NCBI GenBank assembly: GCA_964478545.1
Contig: CAYZIS010000003.1
Location: forward strand, 1-64,000
Length of the DNA stretch: 64,000 nt
Source of the DNA: DQWO01 sp964478545
Lineage (GTDB): Bacteria; Desulfobacterota; Anaeroferrophillalia; Anaeroferrophillales; Anaeroferrophillaceae
Reading direction: 5' to 3'
The notes beneath the pieces were generated by a model. It ran no database searches. It was not told where the DNA came from and saw nothing but the letters and a program-made list of their open reading frames with translations. Positions 1 through 8,365 of the stretch are shown in pieces (position 1 is the stretch's first letter; every line of letters starts with the position of its first letter). The translations under genes were made by a program, and so were the position numbers.

Positions 1-1
1 T

Positions 2-47
2 TGTCCACGATGTCATGGCACTAAAAAGTGTCCACGATGTCCTGGCA
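2..47. repeat. Two direct copies of a 19-bp motif at the window edge
   Basis: The motif TGTCCACGATGTC(A/C)TGGCA occurs at 2-20 and again at 29-47, differing at one base. Short repeated motifs starting with TGT are typical of insertion sequence ends, for example in the IS21 family, so this could be the terminus of an element lying to the left of the window. No transposase is visible, so the assignment is only a suggestion. Confidence 0.4.
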
Positions 48-156
48 TTTAACAGTTAGCCTTTAGATTAGGTAAATTAATGCTTTGTGTTAATAAGAAA
101 AAATACCTAGCGAGTGGCAGTATGCAACAGTAAAAGCACTGTACTTATTAAACTAA

Positions 157-174
157 CGCGGGCTAACGCCCGCG
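157..174. other. Perfect 7-bp GC-rich hairpin
   Basis: CGCGGGC and GCCCGCG are separated by TAAC. No T-run follows directly on either strand, so it is not a convincing intrinsic terminator. The rest of 1-407 holds this hairpin, the repeats listed separately, and a second inverted repeat at about 301-330 centred on CCCCTCAAGGGG. I see no gene there. Confidence 0.4.
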
Positions 175-191
175 ACCCAAAACAAATTTTT

Positions 192-276
192 CAGGATGTT
201 CGGGCATGGCTCTTGTTCATTCTCGCCTACCGGCAGGCAGGGCAGACACGGCTATGAGCCAAGCCCGAACATCCTG
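192..276. repeat. Family A palindromic repeat, copy A1 (core only)
   Basis: A 21-bp inverted repeat with one mismatch (192-212 against 256-276) encloses a short GC-rich centre. Its arms contain GATGTTCGGGC and its complement, the signature seen in all eight family A copies in this window. The outer CTCAACTTTCTGA terminal repeat seen in the longer copies is absent here. Confidence 0.75.
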
Positions 277-356
277 GATGTATTCCCGACAATTTCTTGT
301 TTTTCATACCCCTCAAGGGGGTACTGAAAAGAGTGACAGGAATTCAGGAGTAAGTT

Positions 357-394
357 ACTAATAGCCAACTGCTAAAGGCTAACCGCTTAATTCA
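357..394. repeat. Family B repeat, partial copy B0
   Basis: The stretch resembles one end of the 160-bp family B elements at 24614-24779 and 45751-45909. It shares the TAGC(T/C)AAC..GCTAACCGCT..AATTCAG pattern. It ends immediately before the hfq ribosome binding site (AGGAG at 398-402), so the hfq leader is partly repeat-derived. Confidence 0.55.
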
Positions 395-407
395 GTCAGG
401 AGTAAAG

Positions 408-671
408 ATGAGCAAACAGATTGTCAACGTTCAGGATCAGTTCCTCAACCGGATTCGGCGTGAAAGAATACGGGTAACCATTGATCTGGTCAACGGTTCA
501 AGGGGAGAAGGTATGGTTACCAGTTTCGATAATTTCTGCCTTATACTTAATGACGGCTATACCAGCCATCTGATTTATAAACACGCGGTATCAATGATCA
601 GCCCTTTGGGAGATACAAACGGAGAATTGAAAAATTTTGGGGTTGAATCCGGGTTTGAAACATCATCGTGA
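408..671 (+). CDS. hfq: RNA chaperone Hfq
   Basis: An 87-residue Sm-like protein that forms hexameric rings and pairs small RNAs with mRNAs in the cytoplasm. The N-terminal QDQFLNRIRRER (residues 9-20) matches the proximal-face Gln and the arginine-rich rim of Hfq. LVNG (27-30) and SFDNF (39-43) lie in the Sm1 fold, and YKHA (57-60) is the Sm2 motif that closes the ring and contacts U-rich RNA. The C-terminal tail is short. The ATG has a good AGGAG site 5 nt upstream. The stop overlaps the start of the recombinase gene downstream, which suggests co-transcription. It is separate from the more familiar miaA-hfq arrangement. Confidence 0.93.
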   Translation: MSKQIVNVQDQFLNRIRRERIRVTIDLVNGSRGEGMVTSFDNFCLILNDGYTSHLIYKHAVSMISPLGDTNGELKNFGVESGFETSS

Positions 672-1581
672 TTTATCAGCGAAACTGGATGAGCTGAAAC
701 AGGCATTTTTGGATTACCTGGCCATGGAGCGGGGATTATCCCCCCGTACCATTGAAGCCTACCGGGGAGATTTAGAACATTTTGCCGCCTACGTAGCCAC
801 GCTGGGAATAAACTCACTGGATGATTTATCTATAACCCAACTGACTCACTACCAGTTTCTGCTGCACAAATCCTATGCATCGGTAAGTATCCGGCGCAAA
901 CTATCAGCACTGAAAATGTTTTTCCGTTTTCTTCGCGGTCGGGAACTTATTTCCAGTAATCCTCTGTTGGATCTGGAAGCCCCGCGTATGGGAAGAACTT
1001 TGCCGCCGGTTATTTCCATTGAAGAAGTCAAACAATTGCTGGCTTCACCGAATCATGATACCGTTCTGGGACGGCGCGACCAAGTAATGTTACAGGTTTT
1101 ATATGCAACCGGTGTTCGGGTTTCTGAACTGGTTTTCTTACGCTTGTTCCAGATAAATTTCAATCTCGGGGTGATCAGTGTTATTGGCAAGGGCGATAAG
1201 GAACGCTTGATTCCCTTGCCCTTCGGGGTCCTGGGAGAAATAGTCGATTATCTGCAGGGAACCCGTCCAAAGTTGCTCAAACAACGTCACAGTGAATATC
1301 TTTTTCTCAATCGTTCCGGAAAACATTTGAGCCGGGAGGGATTCTGGAAAAATATCACCCGGTATGCAAGGCAGGCTGGCATTCGCCAGAGAGTCTATCC
1401 ACATCTTTTGCGCCACGCATTTGCCAGCCATATGCTTGCCGGAGGTGCCGACTTACGGGTGGTGCAAAGTTTACTGGGACATGCGGATCTTTCCACCACC
1501 CAGATATATACCCATGTGGACAGTAAACGTTTATGGCAGGTATATCGGCAATTTCATCCACGGGAACAGCTGGATAAATAA
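637..1581 (+). CDS. xerD: Tyrosine recombinase XerC/XerD family
   Basis: Site-specific recombinase of the type that resolves chromosome dimers at dif. The N-terminal SAM-like core-binding domain spans about residues 18-110. The catalytic domain carries the full set Arg161 (ATGVRVSEL), Lys185 (GKGDKER), His256 and Arg259 (HLLRH), His282 (LLGHADLSTTQ) and nucleophile Tyr291 (IYTHV). At 314 residues its length is normal for XerC/XerD. The start is uncertain: TTG at 637 follows GGAGAA and gives a plausible N-terminus overlapping hfq by 35 bp, while the first ATG at 724 would cut into the core-binding domain. XerD is a slightly better match than XerC, but a partner protein would be needed to decide. 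No other recombinase is adjacent, so a housekeeping role is more likely than a mobile one. Confidence 0.85.
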   Translation: MGLNPGLKHHRDLSAKLDELKQAFLDYLAMERGLSPRTIEAYRGDLEHFAAYVATLGINSLDDLSITQLTHYQFLLHKSYASVSIRRKLSALKMFFRFLRGRELISSNPLLDLEAPRMGRTLPPVISIEEVKQLLASPNHDTVLGRRDQVMLQVLYATGVRVSELVFLRLFQINFNLGVISVIGKGDKERLIPLPFGVLGEIVDYLQGTRPKLLKQRHSEYLFLNRSGKHLSREGFWKNITRYARQAGIRQRVYPHLLRHAFASHMLAGGADLRVVQSLLGHADLSTTQIYTHVDSKRLWQVYRQFHPREQLDK

Positions 1582-1591
1582 CTTTATTTTG

Positions 1592-1827
1592 CCCAACTTT
1601 CTGACTTGCATTGCCAAGAATACATTACCGGATGTTCGGGTTTGGCTCGTAGCGGTATTGGCCGCCGAACGAATCACCGTGATGGTGATTCGCGGCGGAC
1701 GCCTCGGAAGCCGGCCATGGACGGCCGGCGAGAATGAGTGAGAGCCATGACGGAACATCCTGGTAATTTTTTTCAGCCGTGTCCGCCGACAGGCAGGGCT
1801 GTTTTTAGAACAATTCAGAATGTTAAG
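1592..1827. repeat. Family A interspersed repeat, copy A2 (long form)
   Basis: The left terminus reads CCCAACTTTCTGA and the right reads TCAGAATGTTAAG, a degraded pair of the 13-bp terminal repeats. Inside is the long palindromic core from about 1630 to 1765, bounded by GGATGTTCGGG and GGAACATCC. Two nested hairpins lie within it: CGAATCACC/GGTGATTCG and GCCGGCC/GGCCGGC. It fills the whole gap between the recombinase and the tRNA nucleotidyltransferase genes. Confidence 0.75.
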
Positions 1828-1838
1828 ATGCAGGTGCT

Positions 1839-4493
1839 ATGGATATCATCACCACCCATTTGAATGCTGACTTTGACGCCTTGGCTTCCATGCTTGCCGC
1901 CCGCCATCTCTATCCTGATGCACTAATGGTTTTCCCCGGCAGCCAGGAAAAGAGTATCCGTAATTTTTTCCTTCATTCCTATTCCTATGCCTATCCTTTT
2001 AAAAAATTGAAAGAAATTGACCTTGAGCAGGTTACCCGGCTGATTATTGTCGATACCCGGCAAAAAGAACGTATCGGGAAATTTGCTGAGTTGGTTGATC
2101 GTCCAGAAGTTGAGATATATCTTTATGATCATCATCCGGACAGCCCTGGCGATATTTCCGTATCAATGGAAGAAGTGATTGAGCCGGTGGGGGCAAACGT
2201 TACCATTATGGTTGAATTGATACGGCAGAAAAATCTTAAGATTTTACCGGATGAAGCAACAGTCATGATGATTGGTATCTATGAAGATACTGGCTCGCTT
2301 ACCTATGATACCACCACCGTGCGGGATTTTCAGGCAGCAGCCTATCTCCTCCAGCAGGGAGCTAACCTGCAGATGGTTGCCGAGGTCATCAATACCACCC
2401 TGGATAGCGGCCAGGTTTCACTGCTCAATGACTTGTTGTTGTCGGCCAGGGAGGTAATTATTCACGGTCAGCGAATTGTTATCGCAGAAGCCAGCCGGGA
2501 TTTTTTTGTGCCGGAAGTTGCCCTGATTGTCCATCGTTTGCGTGATATGGAAAAAATTGCGGTACTTTTTGCCTTGGTGAGGATGGAACATAAAGTCTAC
2601 CTGATTGCCCGCAGCCGCAATCCCCATGCGGATGTTGGCCATATCCTTAATCATTTTGGCGGCGGCGGCCACCAGTCTGCCGCGTCGGCGGTTGCCAGGG
2701 ATTTAACCCTGATTCAATGTCGGGAAAAATTGCTGGCGGTTTTAGCTCAGGAAGTCGAATCATCCCTAATTGCTGCTGACCTTATGACCTCGCCGGTCCT
2801 GACGGTTAAGGAAGATGCAACCCTGGCGGATGCTGCCTCTCTGCTGACGAAATATAACATCAATGTTTTGCCGGTGGTCAATAACGATCATCATACTTTG
2901 TGCGGCATTATAACCCGACAGGTGGTAGAGAAGGGTGTTTACCATGGGCTAAAGAAGGTCCAGGTTCGTGATTATATGACCACTGATTATCAGCCGGTAC
3001 ATAAGGATGCTGATTTGCTCCAAATCCAGGAAATGATTGTCGAACGTAACCAGAGATTCCTGCCGGTTATTGATGAGAAGAATCAAGTTATCGGGGCCAT
3101 CACCCGCAAAGATCTGCTTGGTGTTCTTCATGCCCAGGCAATTAAAGGATCTGAGTTCCATGATGGAGCAAGTGGCAGCCGTAAAATGGGTATAAAAAAT
3201 GCGGCCCCCCTGTTACGGGAACAGTTCAGTAAGCAGTTGATGGAAATTTTACACAAAATTGGTGACCTGGCGGATGAACTTGGTGTGGCTGTTTTTTTGG
3301 TTGGTGGAGTTGTCCGTGATCTGCTTCGAAGACAGAAAAACCTAGATATCGATATTGTAGTCGAAGGAGATGGCATTGCCCTGGCCCGGGCTTTTGCCAA
3401 GCGTTATAGCTATCGTTGCCATATCCACTCAACTTTCCAGACCGCAGTTATTATCTTTCCTGATAACTTTAAAATAGATGTGGCCAGTGCCAGAATGGAG
3501 TATTATGATACCCCTGCAAGTCTACCAAAGGTATCAGGAAGTTCTTTAAAGGTAGATCTCTATCGTCGTGATTTTACAGTAAATACACTGGTTATATGTT
3601 TGAACCATAAGCGTTTTGGAGAAATGCAGGATCATTTTGGCGCCTTCCGTGATTTAAAGGAAAAGAGTATCCGGGTTTTGCATAATTTAAGCTTTGTTGA
3701 AGATCCTACCAGAATCTTCCGGGCCGTCCGTTTTGAACAGAAATTCGGTTTTACCATTGGTCGGCAGACGGTGCATCTCATCAATAATGCGATCAAAATG
3801 AGTTTTATTGACCGGCTGTCGGGAGTGCGAATCATTCATGAGTTAAAGATGATTTGTGCCGAAAAAAATCCATTGCCAATTTTCCACCGCCTTCATCATT
3901 TCGGGGTCCTGCAGCAGGTTTTTCCCGGAATCAATTGTGATGCCTGTCTGGAACACTTGTTACCGGCGGTCCGCGACGTTATCTCTTGGTATGAATACCT
4001 TTTTCTGGATGAAAAGATTGAAAAATGGCAGGTTTACCTGCTGGGTATTCTGAACGATGTGGAACATGATCTGGCTGCCTCACTGGCAAACCGTCTTAAT
4101 CTGGAACAGTCTGTTTCCTATGGATTTCTCGATCGGCGCCGGCAGGGGATCACGGTGGCTAAAGATCTGACCAGAGAGTATCTGACCAATCGACAGCTGA
4201 AAAATTCCATGTTGGTCAATCTTTTGTCACCGCTGCCACTGGAAATAAATCTCTATATCCTGGCAGGCCATAGTCAGCGAGAAGTAAAGCGGGCAATTTC
4301 CAACTACATTACCATCTTGCAGTTTATCACCCCTGAACTTTCCGGCGATGATCTGATTGCCATGGGCCTGCATCCCGGTCCCGAGTTCAAGGTCATTCTC
4401 AATCACCTTAAGGATGCCAAACTGAACGGTGAAATAAAAGATCGGGATGATGAAATAATGCTGGTACAAAAATGGCTGAAGGAGAATAAATGA
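1839..4493 (+). CDS. DHH-CBS-tRNA nucleotidyltransferase (A- or CCA-adding enzyme)
   Basis: A three-part enzyme for tRNA 3'-end maturation. Residues 1-305 are a DHH phosphoesterase domain (HLNADFDALAS near 7, DTRQ near 72, YDHH near 96, GGGGHQSAAS near 275). Two CBS domains follow at about 310-435. From about 480 comes a class II nucleotidyltransferase head with VGGVVRDLL, the catalytic pair DID near 503-505, RRDFTVNTL and EDPTRIFRAVRFEQKFGF, then a helical RNA-binding region to 884. The DHH-CBS-NTase architecture is that of the Aquifex A-adding enzyme, which works with a separate CC-adding enzyme. I therefore favour A-addition but cannot exclude full CCA addition. Its ATGA stop-start overlap couples it to the NUDIX gene. 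A diverged copy of its last 52 codons lies at 18820-18978. Confidence 0.87.
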   Translation: MDIITTHLNADFDALASMLAARHLYPDALMVFPGSQEKSIRNFFLHSYSYAYPFKKLKEIDLEQVTRLIIVDTRQKERIGKFAELVDRPEVEIYLYDHHPDSPGDISVSMEEVIEPVGANVTIMVELIRQKNLKILPDEATVMMIGIYEDTGSLTYDTTTVRDFQAAAYLLQQGANLQMVAEVINTTLDSGQVSLLNDLLLSAREVIIHGQRIVIAEASRDFFVPEVALIVHRLRDMEKIAVLFALVRMEHKVYLIARSRNPHADVGHILNHFGGGGHQSAASAVARDLTLIQCREKLLAVLAQEVESSLIAADLMTSPVLTVKEDATLADAASLLTKYNINVLPVVNNDHHTLCGIITRQVVEKGVYHGLKKVQVRDYMTTDYQPVHKDADLLQIQEMIVERNQRFLPVIDEKNQVIGAITRKDLLGVLHAQAIKGSEFHDGASGSRKMGIKNAAPLLREQFSKQLMEILHKIGDLADELGVAVFLVGGVVRDLLRRQKNLDIDIVVEGDGIALARAFAKRYSYRCHIHSTFQTAVIIFPDNFKIDVASARMEYYDTPASLPKVSGSSLKVDLYRRDFTVNTLVICLNHKRFGEMQDHFGAFRDLKEKSIRVLHNLSFVEDPTRIFRAVRFEQKFGFTIGRQTVHLINNAIKMSFIDRLSGVRIIHELKMICAEKNPLPIFHRLHHFGVLQQVFPGINCDACLEHLLPAVRDVISWYEYLFLDEKIEKWQVYLLGILNDVEHDLAASLANRLNLEQSVSYGFLDRRRQGITVAKDLTREYLTNRQLKNSMLVNLLSPLPLEINLYILAGHSQREVKRAISNYITILQFITPELSGDDLIAMGLHPGPEFKVILNHLKDAKLNGEIKDRDDEIMLVQKWLKENK

Positions 4494-4920
4494 GCTCAGG
4501 AATCCTGAAATGCCCTCAATGTGGATATTCGTTGCCGGTTTACCATAATCCGGTGCCAACCGTTGATATTATCATTCGTTACCATGAAGGCATCGTGTTG
4601 ATCAAGCGACGCAATCCTCCCCATGGCTGGGCAATTCCCGGAGGTTTTGTTGATTATGGGGAATCTCTTGAAACCGCTGCCATTCGCGAGGCTCTGGAAG
4701 AAACCTTGCTCACCGTCACCCTGAAAGGCCAGTTTCATACCTATTCCGATCCGGACCGCGACCCCCGACAGCATACCATCAGCACGGTTTTCATCGCTGA
4801 CGGTCAGGGGGTGCTACAGGCCGGAGATGACGCCGCTGAAGCCGGGATTTTTACCCAAAATAATCTGCCATCCCCCATCGCCTTCGATCATGGGAACATT
4901 CTGGCCGATTATTTCAGTAA
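4335..4920 (+). repeat. Left direct repeat flanking the defence island
   Basis: This segment aligns without gaps to 18820-19405 at a constant offset of 14,485 bp. It covers the last 52 codons of the tRNA nucleotidyltransferase gene and nearly all of the NUDIX gene. By eye the first 160 bp match at only about 80 percent, 4494-4532 carries five differences, and 4533-4920 (388 bp) is identical. Confidence 0.9.
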
Positions 4921-4936
4921 ACACTGGTCAAAATGA
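4490..4936 (+). CDS. NUDIX hydrolase, copy 1
   Basis: A 148-residue pyrophosphohydrolase acting on a nucleoside diphosphate linked to another group. The NUDIX box is complete: GGFVDYGESL followed by REALEET (about residues 51-72), giving the GX5EX7REXXEE metal-binding pattern. A single CPQC near the N-terminus looks like half of a zinc ribbon, a common prefix in ADP-sugar or NADH pyrophosphatase-like members; the substrate cannot be read from sequence. The start overlaps the upstream stop by 4 nt. Its downstream end is the left border of the defence island. A second copy at 18975-19418 is identical over most of its length, differing at the first residues and at the tail (SKHWSK here, SNHWA there). 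Confidence 0.88.
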   Translation: MSSGILKCPQCGYSLPVYHNPVPTVDIIIRYHEGIVLIKRRNPPHGWAIPGGFVDYGESLETAAIREALEETLLTVTLKGQFHTYSDPDRDPRQHTISTVFIADGQGVLQAGDDAAEAGIFTQNNLPSPIAFDHGNILADYFSKHWSK

Positions 4937-4958
4937 GCATTTTAAAAAGGGTATTTAT

Positions 4959-7900
4959 ATGCTGTTAGATAATGAAAATGAAAACTGGAAAGTACATGAG
5001 TGGATTTCAAAATATGTAGAGGAAGGTGGGTTTGATGTAGTGACCGGCTATTTTACCGTTGGTGCTCTCGCTTATCTGGCTCAGCAAGTTAATGACAAGA
5101 TAATGAAATTCAATTTCATCCTTGGTGATATTGTCAATTCTGAAATTGACACAAACAGAACTCTCGACTTATTGAATGAAAACATAACCATTGAAGCTTC
5201 ACTCAAATTAAATAACGTAGCCAAAGAAGCCGTAAAATTTCTCCAGCAGGAAAAAGTTGAAGCAAAAACTCTGGAACCTAACTTTTGCCATGCCAAGGTT
5301 TATCTTTTTACCCCAGAGATAAATGATGACCGGGATAATTTTTTTATTTCAGGCAGTTCAAACCTGACCGAGGCAGGCATAGGTTTGAAAACAACCCATA
5401 ATATCGAATTAAATATTGCCGAAACTGGCAATAACAACCAATACAAAGAACTTAAACTATGGTTCAATGACTTATGGAAAAAGCCTCAGGCCCATAAAAA
5501 TAAGACGTTGCTTGACACAAATGGCAAAGAATACAGCAAACCATTCAAACAATATTTAATCGAAGAAATTGAAAAAATCTTTATCGAGTACAGCCCAAAA
5601 GAGCTTTATTACAAGGTTCTTTTTGAATTGTTTGGTAGCCAATTGCTCTCTGAGCAGAATAATCCCGAATTTACCCGGCAAGTCGGCAGGCTTGAGAACA
5701 CGGTAATCTACAATAGTTTGTACCACTTCCAGCAAAAGGGTGTCTTAAGCCTTCTTAAGATGCTGCAAAGATACAATGGTGCAATTCTGGCCGATGCCGT
5801 TGGTCTTGGCAAAACCTGGAGCGCTCTTGCTGTGATAAAATATTTTCAGTTCCAGGGAAGAGAAATACTGCTGATCTGTCCCAAAAAGCTGCAATACAAC
5901 TGGCACCATTACCTTAAATACCAAAATTCAAAATTTGAAAAAGACCAATTTGAATTTTTCATTCGTTTTCATACAGATTTACAGTTAGAGCGAATGGAAA
6001 AATACTCAGACCGGTCTGACAAACTTTTTATCAATGATAAGCCAAAACTTATTGTTATTGACGAAAGCCACAACTTAAGAAATGATAAATCCAAAAGATA
6101 TAAATTTTTGGTGGAAGAAATCCTGAAGCGCAATGAAGATATCAAAGTCTTGATGCTGTCCGCAACTCCCATTAATAACTCCCTGAATGATATACGCAAT
6201 CAATTTAAATTGATTGTTCAGGGAAATAGCCGAGGTTTTAATGAATCTTTGGGTGTTAAGAATCTGGATTATACTTTCCGTACCTCTCAAAAGGTTTTTA
6301 ATGAATGGCGGGAGCAGGAAAGTCCACAAATAAGCACATTTATTAAAAAACTTCCCAGCAATTTTTTCAGATTAACCGACGCTCTCACGGTTGCCAGGAC
6401 AAGAACAATGATAGAGGGGCAGCAGGCCGGGTTCGATTTTCCAGTGAAAGCCAAACCTGAGAATATTTTTGTTACTCCCCGCCAGATCGGCAATTTTGAG
6501 AGTTTTGAAGAACTTTTTGACCATTTTCCGCCAATGCTGTCAGGATATCAGCCATCATTTTATATTGAAACTGGTGTAGCAAAAGATAAGGATGTCCTGC
6601 ATGATGAGAAACAGAGAGAATTTTTTCTGGTCAAAATGATGTACATTCTTATGGTTAAGAGGTTGGAATCCTCCTGGTACTCATTTTTTTCAACTGTCGG
6701 AAAAATTAGGGATCACCATCAAAATGCTTTAAACAAAATTAAAACCTACCAGGCGGCAAAAACCGATAGTGTTTTAGATGAAGATAGTGAAACCGAACTG
6801 TTTGCAGATGATGATTTAGAAGATGAAGTATCAGAATTTACGCTGGGGAAAAAGAGAAAAATAAAATTGTCTGAAATCGATATCGCTGGAAATCTTGAGC
6901 AATATAAAAGGGATCTCAAAAAAGATATCGATGCCCTCGATAACCTGTTTGCCAACTTGTCGCGTTTTCAGGATAAAATAAACCAGGAAATAAAAAAGGC
7001 AAATAATTACCAAAGCTCTGATGATAAACTACAGGTGCTTATCGAAAAAATACGGGCAAAGCAGCATTCAGGCAGAAATGATAACAATCAAAAACTTGTT
7101 ATTTTTACGGCTTACAGGGATACTGCAAACTATATTTTTGACCAGCTTAAGGCCAGAGGGTTTAGTAAAATAGCCATGGTCAGTGGCAGTGGCTCCCTGA
7201 CTGACGATTCCACCAAGGAAACTAAAAAATTTGAAACAATTCTGCAACGTTTTGCTCCGTTTACCAAACTGTTCAAAGAACAGGAGTGGCAATTTGAACC
7301 AAAACAAAACAATGTAGATGAAAAGAAAGCCTTTGTTGATTGGATAAGCTGGCTTGCCGACAATAACAACCAGACATATAGACAGGTTCAAAATCCCATT
7401 GATATTCTGATTGCAACCGATACCCTGAGTGAGGGACAAAATCTGCAAGATGCCGATATGGTGATCAATTATGATATCCATTGGAATCCGGTTAGGATTA
7501 TTCAAAGAATGGGGCGTATCGACAGATTGGGTTCACCAAATAAAAAAATATTCGGCATTAATTTCTGGCCTTCCAGCAACATCAATTCATATCTGAATTT
7601 ACAGGGGCGGATCGAGCATCGCATGGCAGCCATGAAGTTGGCTGGCGTTGAGGTTCAGTTGGAGTTTTCCGATACTTTTGCACAGATGGCTACTGATGAA
7701 AAGCTTGAAAACAAGATGAAGGCCAGGATGATGCAGCAAATGCAGACATCCTGGGATGATATTGAAGTCAGTGAACAAGGATTAGGATTTGATGATTTAT
7801 CCCTCGAAAAATATCGGCAGGATTTACTGGCGGAAATTCAGGAAAATGAGGAGAAATATCTGCAGATGCCCAAAGGAGTTTATACCGGATTTAAGGCCGA

Positions 7901-8357
7901 CAAAAAGATTTGTCCGGATGAAGGAATTATTGCGCTTCTCGGTTATCCGGCCCAACCTCCCAAAACAAATAATCATCAATACCAGAACTATGACCTTATT
8001 TATGTTGATATGAACGGCAGGCCTGTTTTATTAAACCAGAAAGAAGTTCTGGACGCTCTTGCGGTACACAAGGACAAAAATAGGTATGTTCACCTAAGTG
8101 TCGATAGAGGTGAGGAAGAAACCATTCAATCCTTGGTCAATGCAATTAAACGCTGGCTGACCAGACAGGCAGTTGAGGAAGAAGAGCAGGAAGATGGAAC
8201 CACGAAAAAACGAATGGGCCAGGAGGCAAAAGATATTCTTGCCAAACTTAAATTCGGAGATGCCTCAGCAGTCAAAAAAATAAAACAAAACATCAAAGCC
8301 AGCGACAAATACAAAGCTGAAAATTTCGATCTGATTACCTGGTTTCTAGTCAGTTAG
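4959..8357 (+). CDS. PLD-nuclease / SF2 (SNF2-like) helicase fusion
   Basis: A 1132-residue DNA-dependent ATPase with a nuclease-type front end. A phospholipase D-like domain carries HAKVYLF (His111, Lys113) and GSSNLT (from Gly132), a single HKD-type site that could cut DNA as a dimer. The helicase core follows: GLGKT with Lys285, DESH at 368-371, LSATPINNS, FTAYRDT, ATDTLSEGQN and QRMGRIDRLGS (from Gln849). An acidic linker sits near residues 605-625. The start at 4959 follows AAAAAGG; the longer open frame would overlap the NUDIX gene. The core resembles the SNF2-like helicases of DISARM (DrmD) and RapA. Mokosh also joins a helicase to a PLD domain, but that helicase is of a different superfamily. 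Probable role: translocation on, and cutting of, invading DNA, together with the methylase two genes downstream. Confidence 0.82.
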   Translation: MLLDNENENWKVHEWISKYVEEGGFDVVTGYFTVGALAYLAQQVNDKIMKFNFILGDIVNSEIDTNRTLDLLNENITIEASLKLNNVAKEAVKFLQQEKVEAKTLEPNFCHAKVYLFTPEINDDRDNFFISGSSNLTEAGIGLKTTHNIELNIAETGNNNQYKELKLWFNDLWKKPQAHKNKTLLDTNGKEYSKPFKQYLIEEIEKIFIEYSPKELYYKVLFELFGSQLLSEQNNPEFTRQVGRLENTVIYNSLYHFQQKGVLSLLKMLQRYNGAILADAVGLGKTWSALAVIKYFQFQGREILLICPKKLQYNWHHYLKYQNSKFEKDQFEFFIRFHTDLQLERMEKYSDRSDKLFINDKPKLIVIDESHNLRNDKSKRYKFLVEEILKRNEDIKVLMLSATPINNSLNDIRNQFKLIVQGNSRGFNESLGVKNLDYTFRTSQKVFNEWREQESPQISTFIKKLPSNFFRLTDALTVARTRTMIEGQQAGFDFPVKAKPENIFVTPRQIGNFESFEELFDHFPPMLSGYQPSFYIETGVAKDKDVLHDEKQREFFLVKMMYILMVKRLESSWYSFFSTVGKIRDHHQNALNKIKTYQAAKTDSVLDEDSETELFADDDLEDEVSEFTLGKKRKIKLSEIDIAGNLEQYKRDLKKDIDALDNLFANLSRFQDKINQEIKKANNYQSSDDKLQVLIEKIRAKQHSGRNDNNQKLVIFTAYRDTANYIFDQLKARGFSKIAMVSGSGSLTDDSTKETKKFETILQRFAPFTKLFKEQEWQFEPKQNNVDEKKAFVDWISWLADNNNQTYRQVQNPIDILIATDTLSEGQNLQDADMVINYDIHWNPVRIIQRMGRIDRLGSPNKKIFGINFWPSSNINSYLNLQGRIEHRMAAMKLAGVEVQLEFSDTFAQMATDEKLENKMKARMMQQMQTSWDDIEVSEQGLGFDDLSLEKYRQDLLAEIQENEEKYLQMPKGVYTGFKADKKICPDEGIIALLGYPAQPPKTNNHQYQNYDLIYVDMNGRPVLLNQKEVLDALAVHKDKNRYVHLSVDRGEEETIQSLVNAIKRWLTRQAVEEEEQEDGTTKKRMGQEAKDILAKLKFGDASAVKKIKQNIKASDKYKAENFDLITWFLVS

Positions 8358-8365
8358 GGGCTATC

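Noticed and set aside
1364..1741. 125-residue open frame running from xerD into repeat A2
   Set aside because: Half overlaps the recombinase active-site region in another frame, half is repeat DNA.
4827..4958. Longer N-terminus for the PLD-helicase
   Set aside because: Would overlap the NUDIX gene in another frame; ATG 4959 has a ribosome site and starts the conserved protein.
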